Below, piece by piece: positions 7,769 to 14,852 of a DNA stretch of 25,961 bases. Position 1 is the first letter of the stretch. Each line of letters opens with the position of its first letter. Both the position numbers and the translations under genes were made by a program. Source of the stretch: UBA6987 sp045617825 (GTDB lineage Bacteria > Bacillota > Clostridia > Lachnospirales > Lachnospiraceae); contig JAZLJI010000118.1 of the NCBI GenBank assembly GCA_045617825.1, positions 1 to 25,961 on the forward strand, written 5' to 3'. The notes beneath the pieces are model-generated. The model did no database searches, was not told where the DNA came from, and was given only the letters and a program-made list of their open reading frames with translations.

Positions 7769-8741
7769 AATCCTGCGTGCGCTGCTTTGTCTGGGACTCT
7801 GCGTCCTGCTGGCGGGCTGCGGCAGCGCTCCGGCGGCGGGCGAGCTGGGCGAGGACCAGCTGCTCTCCGTGGGAGAGGCCGTCTGCACCCGCGGCGAGGC
7901 CACGGTCTTCCTGCTGTCGCAGCGCAGCCTGTACAGCCGGGACTTCGGAGACCGGGTCTGGGACGTGACGCTGGAAAGCGGCAGCTTCCGGGACGCGGTG
8001 ATGGAGGCTCTGCTGGATTATCTGGAAATGCTGTTCCTGGTTGATGAGGCTGCCCGGCAGGCGGGGATCCGTCTGAGCGAGGCGGAGCAGGCCGAGGTGA
8101 ACCGGGCGGCAAACAGCTTCCTGAGCGCGCTTACCGGAGAGCAGCTGGAGCAGCTGGGCTTCGGACGGCAGGAGGTGGTCAACGCCTACAGCCGATTTGC
8201 CCGGGTGCAGATCTATTACCGGCAGGTGATGCAGCAGGCGGTCAGCGAGATATCCCAGGAGGAGGCCCGCGCCGTGCGTCTGCAGATCATCCAGCTGGAC
8301 AGAGCCCAGGGCATGCAGAGGGCCCAGGAGGCCGCGGAGCGGCTGAAGAGCGGCGAAAAGCTGTCGGCGGTGATGAAGGATTTTCCCGGAATGAGCAGCC
8401 GTCAGGAGACGGTGATCCGGGGCAGCTACGACGAGCCCTTTGACAGCTTCGCCTTTTCCCTGAAAACGAACCAGTGGACCACGGTGATCACGCTGCCGGA
8501 CGGCTATTATATCCTGCAGTGCCTCTCTCCCTGCGTGGAGGAGGATACCGCCAAAAACAAGGCGGCCATGGAGCTCGCGCTGAAGGAACGGCTGCTGGAC
8601 GAGGCGCTGGAGCATTTTGCCGAGGGAAAGACCCTGAAATTCAACCCCAGGGTCTGGGAAGGCCTGAGCCTGGAAGCCTTGGAAGGCTTACCCCTGGTGA
8701 ATTTTTACGATTATACGGAGGCCCTGCTGGCAGATTACTGA
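7761..8741 (+). CDS. Predicted lipoprotein, PrsA/parvulin-like peptidyl-prolyl isomerase
   Basis: The 326-residue product starts with a lipoprotein signal: basic residues, a leucine-rich core and the lipobox LLAGC, so Cys20 should be lipidated and the protein anchored outside the membrane. Residues about 35-165 are helical and resemble the SurA-N/PrsA chaperone region. Residues about 170-255 resemble a divergent parvulin domain, with the pattern VRLQIIQLD, AQEAAERLKSGEKLSAV and a late DGYYILQC. I infer a secreted-protein foldase. The active-site parvulin residues are not obvious, so it may be a chaperone only. It overlaps rpe by 8 bases, which suggests coupling to the housekeeping run. The family is moderately sure; the catalytic role is not. 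Confidence 0.7.
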   Translation: MPKILRALLCLGLCVLLAGCGSAPAAGELGEDQLLSVGEAVCTRGEATVFLLSQRSLYSRDFGDRVWDVTLESGSFRDAVMEALLDYLEMLFLVDEAARQAGIRLSEAEQAEVNRAANSFLSALTGEQLEQLGFGRQEVVNAYSRFARVQIYYRQVMQQAVSEISQEEARAVRLQIIQLDRAQGMQRAQEAAERLKSGEKLSAVMKDFPGMSSRQETVIRGSYDEPFDSFAFSLKTNQWTTVITLPDGYYILQCLSPCVEEDTAKNKAAMELALKERLLDEALEHFAEGKTLKFNPRVWEGLSLEALEGLPLVNFYDYTEALLADY

Positions 8742-8761
8742 GGGCCTCGGAAGGAGAAACC

Positions 8762-9436
8762 ATGGCGGCGATCAGCGGAGAATGGCTGCAGGCGCTGGGA
8801 CCGGAGTTCCGGAAGCCCTATTACCGAAGCTTATATGAAAAGGTCACGTCCGAGTACGGCAGCCGGCAGATCTTCCCGCCGGCTCAGGATCTGTTCTCGG
8901 CCTATGAGCTGACCCCGCTGTCCAAGGTGAAGGCGGTGATCCTGGGACAGGATCCCTACCACGAGCCCGGTCAGGCCCACGGCCTGTGCTTTTCCGTGCG
9001 GCCCGGGGTGGAAACGCCGCCCTCCCTGGTCAATATCTTCACCGAGCTGCAGACGGATCTGGGCTGCCGGATCCCGAACAACGGCTATCTGGTGAAATGG
9101 GCCGAGCAGGGCGTGCTGCTGCTCAACACGGTCCTTACGGTACGCGCCCACTCGGCAGGCTCCCATCGGGGGATCGGCTGGGAGGCCTTTACCGACGCGA
9201 CCATCCGGGTCCTGAACGAACAGGACCGCCCCATCGTCTTTCTGCTTTGGGGAAGGCCGGCCGGTGAAAAGAAGGCCCTGCTGACCAATCCGAAGCATCT
9301 GGTGCTGGAGGCCCCGCATCCCAGTCCCCTGTCGGCTTATCGCGGCTTCTTCGGCTGCCGGCATTTCAGCCGCTGCAACGATTTTCTTACGGCGCAGGGG
9401 CTCACCCCCATCGACTGGCAGATCGAGGACCTGTAA
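8762..9436 (+). CDS. ung: Uracil-DNA glycosylase (family 1)
   Basis: Ung cuts uracil bases out of DNA as the first step of base excision repair. The 224-residue protein has the family-1 water-activating motif GQDPYHEPGQAHG (from Gly62, with Asp64 as catalytic base) and the C-terminal HPSPLSAYRGFFGC loop that inserts into the minor groove. I chose ATG 8762 because it follows a GGAAGGAGA ribosome site and gives a normal family length; the frame is open upstream to 8474, but that part overlaps the lipoprotein gene. It is the last gene of the plus-strand run and ends just before a hairpin terminator. Confidence is high. Confidence 0.96.
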   Translation: MAAISGEWLQALGPEFRKPYYRSLYEKVTSEYGSRQIFPPAQDLFSAYELTPLSKVKAVILGQDPYHEPGQAHGLCFSVRPGVETPPSLVNIFTELQTDLGCRIPNNGYLVKWAEQGVLLLNTVLTVRAHSAGSHRGIGWEAFTDATIRVLNEQDRPIVFLLWGRPAGEKKALLTNPKHLVLEAPHPSPLSAYRGFFGCRHFSRCNDFLTAQGLTPIDWQIEDL

Positions 9437-9474
9437 AACAGGCGCACCGGCTCGGAAAGCCGGAAATTAAGTGA

Positions 9475-9506
9475 AAAAAAACCGCTCCCGTGAGGAGCGG
9501 TTTTTT
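9475..9506. terminator. Bidirectional intrinsic terminator between ung and brnQ
   Basis: A perfect stem (9482-9488 with 9494-9500) is flanked by an A-run on the left and a T-run on the right. It therefore works as an intrinsic terminator on either strand and closes both convergent genes. Confidence 0.93.
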
Positions 9507-9520
9507 CTTGTCCGGGACCG

Positions 9521-10855
9521 TCAGCGGGCCCGGCATTTCCGGAGCACCAGCCCCAGGACCAGACCGATCAGGGAAGGGATCAGCCAGCCCAGCCCTAATG
9601 AGAAGAAGGGCAGGAACCTGCCCGCGGCGGCGATCAGCCCCTCGGGTCTCAGGCCGGCGGGCAGCGTGTTCAGCAGATCGAACAGCGCGGCAAATCCCGC
9701 GAAGGCGGTGACGGTGACGTAAACGATACGGTCGTGACCGAAGGCTTTGCCGAAGATGGCCAGCAGGATCAGGGTGATGGCCAGCGGATACAGGAACATC
9801 AGCACCGGCAGGGAGCAGGTGATGATGGCGGTGAGCCCCACGTTGGAGATCCCGAAGGAGAAAAGGGTGAACAGAATGGCCCAGGTCCTGTAGGAGGGGC
9901 CGGAGGGGAACATTTGCCGGAAGGCCTCGGAGCAGCTGGTCACCAGGCCGATGGAGGTCTTGAGGCAGGCAAAGCTGATGGTGACGGCCAGCACCAGCAG
10001 GCCGGCCTTCCCCAGATACTTTTCGGAGATCTGAGCCAGCGCGATGCCGCCGTTGGCCGAGACGGCGAAGGCTCCCCGGGACTGGGCGCCCATGATGATG
10101 GTGAGCAGGTAGATGAGCGCCATCAGCAGGCCGGTGAAGATCCCGCTTTTCAGCACGCCCCGGGCCACGTCGCCGTCATCGGAAAGCCCCAGCCCGCGGA
10201 CGATATTGATGACCACGATGCCGAAGGCCAGGCCGGCGATGGCGTCCATGGTGCCGTAGCCCTCGATCAGGGCCGGGAAGAAGGCGGCGGAGGCGTAGGC
10301 GGCGTCGGGCTCGACCTCGGCGATCGCCGCGGCGGGATGCAGGAGCGTCACCAGAAGCAGCACGCCCAGGAAAAGCAGGAAGATCGGGTTGATGATCTTG
10401 CCGATCCAGGTGGTGATGCCGCTGGGCTTTAAGGAGAAAAACATCACCAGCGCGAAAAAGCCCAGCGAGAAGAGCAGCAGCGTCAGCGTCTCGGAGGAGC
10501 CCTCGGACAGCAGGGGCGCGATGCCCGTGGTGAAGGAGGTGGTGCAGCAGCGGGGGATGGCGAACAGCGGCCCGATGGTGAGATAGAGGGCGGCGGTAAA
10601 GAAATAGCTGTATTTTCTTCCGACGTGGCCGGCCAGATCCTGCAGCCCGCCGGAGCGGGTGCTGCCGATGGCGGCGACGCCCAGGATGGGGATGGTCACG
10701 GCGGTGATGCAGAAGCCCAGAACGGCGGGCCAGGCGTTGCGGCCGGCCAGCTGGCCCAGATGGACGGGGAAGATCAGGTTGCCGGCGCCGAAAAACATGC
10801 CGAACAGGGTGCTGGCGACCAGGATCACTTCTTTGGTGCTGAGTTTTTTCTTCAT
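9521..10855 (-). CDS. brnQ: Branched-chain amino acid transport carrier BrnQ
   Basis: BrnQ is a cation-coupled importer of leucine, isoleucine and valine in the LIVCS family. The 444-residue protein is strongly hydrophobic with about 12 predicted membrane helices. The family signatures FGMFFGAGNLIFP near the N-terminus and GPLFAIPR near residue 110 are plain. I start at the ATG whose first base is 10855, because a perfect AGGAGGT ribosome site (plus-strand 10860-10866) precedes it and the known N-terminus MKKKLSTKEV begins there. It is transcribed away from a LysR-type gene with which it shares a promoter region. In characterised Firmicutes brnQ belongs to the CodY regulon; I see no clear CodY box here. 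Confidence is high. Confidence 0.94.
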   Translation of the reverse strand: MKKKLSTKEVILVASTLFGMFFGAGNLIFPVHLGQLAGRNAWPAVLGFCITAVTIPILGVAAIGSTRSGGLQDLAGHVGRKYSYFFTAALYLTIGPLFAIPRCCTTSFTTGIAPLLSEGSSETLTLLLFSLGFFALVMFFSLKPSGITTWIGKIINPIFLLFLGVLLLVTLLHPAAAIAEVEPDAAYASAAFFPALIEGYGTMDAIAGLAFGIVVINIVRGLGLSDDGDVARGVLKSGIFTGLLMALIYLLTIIMGAQSRGAFAVSANGGIALAQISEKYLGKAGLLVLAVTISFACLKTSIGLVTSCSEAFRQMFPSGPSYRTWAILFTLFSFGISNVGLTAIITCSLPVLMFLYPLAITLILLAIFGKAFGHDRIVYVTVTAFAGFAALFDLLNTLPAGLRPEGLIAAAGRFLPFFSLGLGWLIPSLIGLVLGLVLRKCRAR

Positions 10856-10867
10856 GAAAGACCTCCT

Positions 10868-10883
10868 GCCGGCCTCCGCCGGC
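10868..10883 (-). other. Small hairpin in the brnQ leader, next to its ribosome site
   Basis: GCCGGC occurs at 10868-10873 and again at 10878-10883 around a four-base loop. It is palindromic, so it folds on either strand. In the brnQ message the loop reads GGAG, and the hairpin sits just before the true AGGAGGT ribosome site. It could affect translation start, but this is inference. Confidence 0.45.
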
Positions 10884-10889
10884 AAATTT

Positions 10890-10918
10890 ACCTTAGCATG
10901 GGGCTTGCGAAGAGTCAA
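10890..10918 (-). promoter_or_regulatory. Candidate brnQ promoter
   Basis: Read on the minus strand, TTGACT (plus 10918-10913) and TAAGGT (plus 10895-10890) are 17 bases apart and face brnQ. The -35 is good and the -10 is weak, which fits a promoter that needs an activator. It lies inside the lysR promoter. Confidence 0.5.
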
Positions 10919-10933
10919 ACGCGGGATTATAAT
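10905..10933 (+). promoter_or_regulatory. Promoter of the LysR-type regulator gene
   Basis: TTGCGA (10905-10910) and a perfect TATAAT (10928-10933) are separated by 17 bases, about 40 bases before the regulator's start. The -35 to -10 span covers the -35 of the opposed brnQ promoter, so binding of one protein here could affect both genes. Confidence 0.75.
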
Positions 10934-10971
10934 AGTTCTATGACAAAGTGTAATAGATAAAGGAGGCACGT

Positions 10972-11874
10972 ATGGACAGTAAGAAGCTGGAGATCCTGAT
11001 GACCGCCGCCGATCTGGGCAGCTTTACCCGGGCGGCGGAGGCGACGGGCTATACCCAGTCCGGCCTGACCCACATGATGGATTCCCTGGAGCGGGAGATC
11101 GGCTTTCCGCTGCTGGAGCGGGGCCGCAGCGGGGTCTGTCTGACGTCTCAGGGCCGGGAGCTCATGCCCAGCATCCGCGCCTTCCTGAAGGCCAATGCCG
11201 CCCTGGACAGCGAGATCGGCCGGCTGTCCCGGAACGGTCCCGGGGTGATCCGGATCGCGGCCTATGCCAGCATCGCCATGCACTGGCTGCCGGAGATCAT
11301 TTACCAGTTCCGTCGGGAGGTGGGGGATACCGACGTGGATCTGCGGATGGTGGACCACGCGGTGGAGCCCTTCGAGCTGCTGACTGCCGGAAAGGCGGAC
11401 CTGATCTTTGCCTCGAAGCAGGACTATCGCGACGGCGAATACGACTGGATCCCGCTGTACCGGGAGCCGGTATGCGCCATCCTGCCCATGAGCTATCCGC
11501 TGGAGGGACGGGACCGGCTGCCGCTAAAGGAGCTGGAGCGGAAGGACTTCATCATCCCCTACGGCCGCTTCGATATCGACGTGAGAAGGGCATTTGCCCA
11601 GGCGGGCGCGGTGCTGCAGGGGCAGGAGGCCCACGTGGACGACGAGACCGTGATCCGCATGGTGGAGCGGGGGCTGGGCGTGAGCCTGATGGCGGAGCTG
11701 ATGTACAGCGGCCGCTGCCGGGGCGTGCGCTGCGTGCCGCTGGACCCTCCCGTGTACCGGGAGCTGGGCATGGGCGTGCGGAGCCGCGAGCGGGCGGCGG
11801 AGCCCATCCGGCAGATGATGGCCTGCGTGGAGCGGCTGCTGCCCTCCCTGCGGGAGCAGAAGACGGCGCGGTGA
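10972..11874 (+). CDS. LysR-family transcriptional regulator
   Basis: This 300-residue protein has the LysR layout: a winged helix-turn-helix at about residues 4-62 (AADLGSFTRAAEATGYTQSGLTHMM), a linker helix, and a periplasmic-binding-like effector domain from about residue 90 to 295. The ribosome site AAGGAGG is 6 bases before the ATG at 10972. It is divergent from brnQ, the classical LysR-target arrangement, so I infer that it controls brnQ and itself, perhaps in response to an amino acid. The effector cannot be read from sequence. No hairpin terminator is visible after it. The family is sure; the target is inference. Confidence 0.9.
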   Translation: MDSKKLEILMTAADLGSFTRAAEATGYTQSGLTHMMDSLEREIGFPLLERGRSGVCLTSQGRELMPSIRAFLKANAALDSEIGRLSRNGPGVIRIAAYASIAMHWLPEIIYQFRREVGDTDVDLRMVDHAVEPFELLTAGKADLIFASKQDYRDGEYDWIPLYREPVCAILPMSYPLEGRDRLPLKELERKDFIIPYGRFDIDVRRAFAQAGAVLQGQEAHVDDETVIRMVERGLGVSLMAELMYSGRCRGVRCVPLDPPVYRELGMGVRSRERAAEPIRQMMACVERLLPSLREQKTAR

Positions 11875-11969
11875 AACGGACGGCAGTAACCCGGGCAAAG
11901 GAGCACCCGGCGGAGGCCGGAGCGCGCGGAGATTCTTGAAAACGCACATCGCCTTCGGAGCCGAGGGGC

Positions 11970-11998
11970 TTGCATTTGCCGGAGAGACGTGCTATAAC
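11970..11998 (+). promoter_or_regulatory. Promoter of comM-dprA
   Basis: TTGCAT (11970-11975) and TATAAC (11993-11998) are exactly 17 bases apart. The expected start of transcription near 12005 gives a leader of about 140 bases before comM. The leader holds a small hairpin with arms CGGTCT (12066-12071) and AGACCG (12077-12082), but no gene. Confidence 0.65.
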
Positions 11999-12144
11999 GG
12001 AAAAGGCGTTGGAAGAAGGGGCCGTTCCCGGAGTCTGCGCTTTTTTTGTGCTCTTCCGGCCTGCCCGGTCTTTCTCAGACCGTATCCGGCAGCGGCAAAG
12101 TCCCGTTCGGAGATCTTTTCATCATCCGGAATATAGAGGAAAAA

Positions 12145-13674
12145 ATGTATTCGAAAGTTTATGCGATGGCTCTCTTCGGCATGGAAGGGGGCTTGATCCA
12201 CGTGGAATGTGACTCTTCGCCGGGGCTCCCGGAAATGTCCATGGTGGGCTTTCTGGGCTCGGAGGTCAAGGAGGCGAAGGACCGGGTCAGAACGGCCCTG
12301 CGCAATACCGGCTATCAGCTGCCGCCCCGGCATATCACGGTCAATCTGTCCCCGGCGGATATCCGCAAGGAGGGGACCGGCTTCGATCTGGCGATCGCCA
12401 CGGCGCTGCTGCTGTCGGCGGAGCTGGTGGAGCTGGGCGATCTCCCGGAGCATACCCTGTTTTTGGGGGAGCTGGGACTGGACGGCCGGCTGGTGCCGGT
12501 GAGCGGCGTGCTGACGATGGTGGAGGCCGCCAAAAAGGCGGGCTTTTCCTGCTGCGTGCTGCCGGAGGGCAATGCCCGGGAGGGAGCCCTGGTGGAGGGC
12601 ATCTCGGTGATCGGGCTGCGCAGCCTGGAGGAGCTGCCGCTGCTGGCGCAGGGGAAGCTCCCGGCCATGCCCTGCACGGTCCGGGAAATGATGGAGCGGG
12701 CCAGAAGCCTGCCGGAGGTGGATTTCGCGGAGGTGAACGGTCAGAGCGCCATGCGCCGGGCCGCGGAGATCGCGGCGGCGGGGATGCACAATCTGCTGTT
12801 CATCGGGACGCCCGGCTCCGGAAAGACCATGATCGCCCGGCGGATCCCCACGATCCTGCCGGACCTTTCTCTGGAGGAGGCCCTGGAGGTGTCCCGGGCC
12901 TACAGCGTGTCCGGGCTGCTCAGCCAGGAGAATCCGCTCATCCTGACCAGACCCTTCCGCTCGCCTCACCATACCATTTCGCCCTATGCCCTGGTGGGCG
13001 GCGGCTCCCGTCCCAAGCCCGGCGAGATCACGCTGGCGGACCACGGGGTGCTGTTCCTGGACGAGCTGCCGGAGTTCCAGAAGATCGCGCTGGAGGCCCT
13101 GCGGCAGCCGCTGGAGGACCGGGAGGTGAACATCGCCCGGGTGCAGGGCTCCTACCGTTTTCCGGCCAATATCATGCTGGTGGCGGCCATGAATCCCTGC
13201 CGCTGCGGGTATTATCCGGATCGCAGCCGCTGCCACTGCAGCGAGGCGGAGGTGAGCGCGTACCTGAAGCGCATCAGCCGGCCGCTGCTGGACAGGATGG
13301 ATATCGCGGTGGAGGCTCCCTCCCTCAGCTACGGGGATCTGGTGCGCCGGGGGGAGAATGAATCTTCCGCGGCGATCCGGGCGCGGGTGGAGGCGGCCAG
13401 AAGGCTCCAGGCGGAGCGCTTTGCCGGGACCGGGATCCTGTTCAATTCCCGGATGAACGGCCGGGACGTGAAGAAATACTGCCCGGTGGACAGCCGGAAG
13501 GAGCAGTATCTGAAGCGGATCTTCGAGCAGAAGGGCCTGAGTGCCCGGGCTTATCACCGCATCCTCAAGGTGGCCAGGACCATTGCCGACCTGAGGGGCG
13601 GCGGGGAGATCACCCTGGAGGATCTGGCGGAGGCCGCCTCCTACCGGGGCCCCGAGGAAAAATTCTGGAGATAG
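12145..13674 (+). CDS. comM: ComM/YifB family Mg-chelatase-like AAA+ ATPase
   Basis: ComM (YifB) is a hexameric AAA+ helicase-like ATPase; in Vibrio and Haemophilus it aids branch migration when transformed DNA recombines. The 509 residues show an N-terminal Lon-protease-like S5 fold (about 1-165, opening YSKVYAMALFGMEG). The AAA+ domain has Walker A GTPGSGKT (221-228) and Walker B LFLDELPEF, followed by the NPCRCGYYPD cysteine-rich segment and a C-terminal Mg-chelatase lid. I chose ATG 12145 because the conserved N-terminus begins there and GAGGA sits just upstream; the frame is open to 12046 but adds non-conserved residues. It is followed 9 bases later by dprA, the other recombination factor for taken-up DNA. 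Confidence is high for family. Confidence 0.94.
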   Translation: MYSKVYAMALFGMEGGLIHVECDSSPGLPEMSMVGFLGSEVKEAKDRVRTALRNTGYQLPPRHITVNLSPADIRKEGTGFDLAIATALLLSAELVELGDLPEHTLFLGELGLDGRLVPVSGVLTMVEAAKKAGFSCCVLPEGNAREGALVEGISVIGLRSLEELPLLAQGKLPAMPCTVREMMERARSLPEVDFAEVNGQSAMRRAAEIAAAGMHNLLFIGTPGSGKTMIARRIPTILPDLSLEEALEVSRAYSVSGLLSQENPLILTRPFRSPHHTISPYALVGGGSRPKPGEITLADHGVLFLDELPEFQKIALEALRQPLEDREVNIARVQGSYRFPANIMLVAAMNPCRCGYYPDRSRCHCSEAEVSAYLKRISRPLLDRMDIAVEAPSLSYGDLVRRGENESSAAIRARVEAARRLQAERFAGTGILFNSRMNGRDVKKYCPVDSRKEQYLKRIFEQKGLSARAYHRILKVARTIADLRGGGEITLEDLAEAASYRGPEEKFWR

Positions 13675-13683
13675 GAGGAAGCG

Positions 13684-14748
13684 ATGGAAGAACGGGAGTA
13701 TTGGTTCTGGCTGCAGAAGGCCTTCCCCATGGAGGCGGGCAAGGCGCTGGAGCTGGTGAAGCTGCTGGGCAGCCCGGAGGCGGTGTTCAGGGAGACGGAG
13801 CTTCCGATCTCTCCGGCCCGGGCGCAGGCGGCGGAAGCGGCGAAGGCCGGGCTCGCGGAGGAGCTGAAGGCCCTGGAGACCCGGGAAAAGGAGGGCATCC
13901 GCTGGTGCTGCCTGACGGATGAGACCTATCCGAAGCGGCTGCGGTCCATCCCCGACCCGCCGCTGGGCCTGTTTTACCGCGGCAAATTACCGCCGGAGGA
14001 CAAGCCCTCCGTCAGCATCGTCGGCGCCAGGAGCTGCTCCGCCTACGGCAGGGGCATGGCGGAATATTTCGGCGCGGAGCTGGCGAAGGACGGGGTCAGC
14101 ATCGTCAGCGGGATGGCGATGGGGATCGACGGCCACGCCCAGGGCGCGGCGATCAGGGCCGGCGGCGCCTCCTTCGCCGTTCTCGGCTGCGGCGCGGACA
14201 TCGCCTACCCGGCGCTGAACCGGGGCCTGTACGAGCGGCTGACGGAGGAGGGCGGCGTCATCAGCGAGTATTTGCCGGGAACGCCGCCGCTGCCGGTGCA
14301 TTTCCCTTACCGGAACCGGATCATCAGCGGCCTCTCGGACCTGCTGCTGGTGCTGGAGGCCCGGGAGAAGAGCGGCTCCCTGATCACGGTGGACCAGGCG
14401 CTGGAGCAGGGCCGGGAGGTGATGGCGCTGCCCGGGCGGGTGGGGGATGCCCTGTCCGAGGGCTGCAACCGGCTGATCCGCCAGGGCGCGGGGCTGCTCA
14501 GCTGCCTGGGAGACGTGTACGAGGCCCTGGGCATGGAGGACCCGCGGGCGGTCCGGGAGGAGGAAAAGGCACCCCTAAGCAAGAAGGAGCAGCGGATCCT
14601 GGCCCTGCTGTCCTCCTCGCCGACTCATCGGGAGCTGCTGCTGGAGAAGGGCGGACTGAGCTTCGGAGAGCTGGCACTGACCCTGCTTTCCCTGGAGGAA
14701 CGGGGCCTGGTGAGACCGGTGACGACGGATCAATACGTGCGCCGATAA
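13684..14748 (+). CDS. dprA: DNA-processing protein DprA (Smf)
   Basis: DprA binds incoming single-stranded DNA and loads RecA during natural transformation; it is also kept in many species not known to be competent. The 354-residue protein has an N-terminal helical region (about 1-75), a Rossmann-like core with SIVGARSCSAYG, GMAMGIDGHAQGAA, GCGADIAYPALN and FPYRNRIISGLSD, and a C-terminal winged-helix-like region of about 60 residues. The ATG at 13684 follows GGAGGAAGCG, 9 bases after comM, so the two form one unit. topA follows, as in many Firmicutes, but has its own promoter. No other competence genes are in the window. Confidence is high. Confidence 0.95.
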   Translation: MEEREYWFWLQKAFPMEAGKALELVKLLGSPEAVFRETELPISPARAQAAEAAKAGLAEELKALETREKEGIRWCCLTDETYPKRLRSIPDPPLGLFYRGKLPPEDKPSVSIVGARSCSAYGRGMAEYFGAELAKDGVSIVSGMAMGIDGHAQGAAIRAGGASFAVLGCGADIAYPALNRGLYERLTEEGGVISEYLPGTPPLPVHFPYRNRIISGLSDLLLVLEAREKSGSLITVDQALEQGREVMALPGRVGDALSEGCNRLIRQGAGLLSCLGDVYEALGMEDPRAVREEEKAPLSKKEQRILALLSSSPTHRELLLEKGGLSFGELALTLLSLEERGLVRPVTTDQYVRR

Positions 14749-14791
14749 GGCCGCGAATGCGAAATATCAATAAAATTTCATAAAAAACCTC

Positions 14792-14820
14792 TTGCATTCC
14801 TATTATATATACTGTATATT
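14792..14820 (+). promoter_or_regulatory. Promoter of topA
   Basis: TTGCAT (14792-14797) and TATATT (14815-14820) are 17 bases apart in the AT-rich gap after dprA. An A/T-rich block just upstream could act as an UP element. The topA start lies about 30 bases after the -10. Confidence 0.72.
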
Positions 14821-14852
14821 GCATAACACTTGCGCTAAGAGGAGGATTGGTT

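Noticed and set aside
11992..13557. A 521-codon minus-strand open frame opposite comM
   Set aside because: It is a shadow of the AAA+ ATPase gene, with no domain and no ribosome site.
14847..14852. TTG at 14847 as topA start
   Set aside because: It touches the ribosome site; the in-frame TTG at 14853 has proper spacing.
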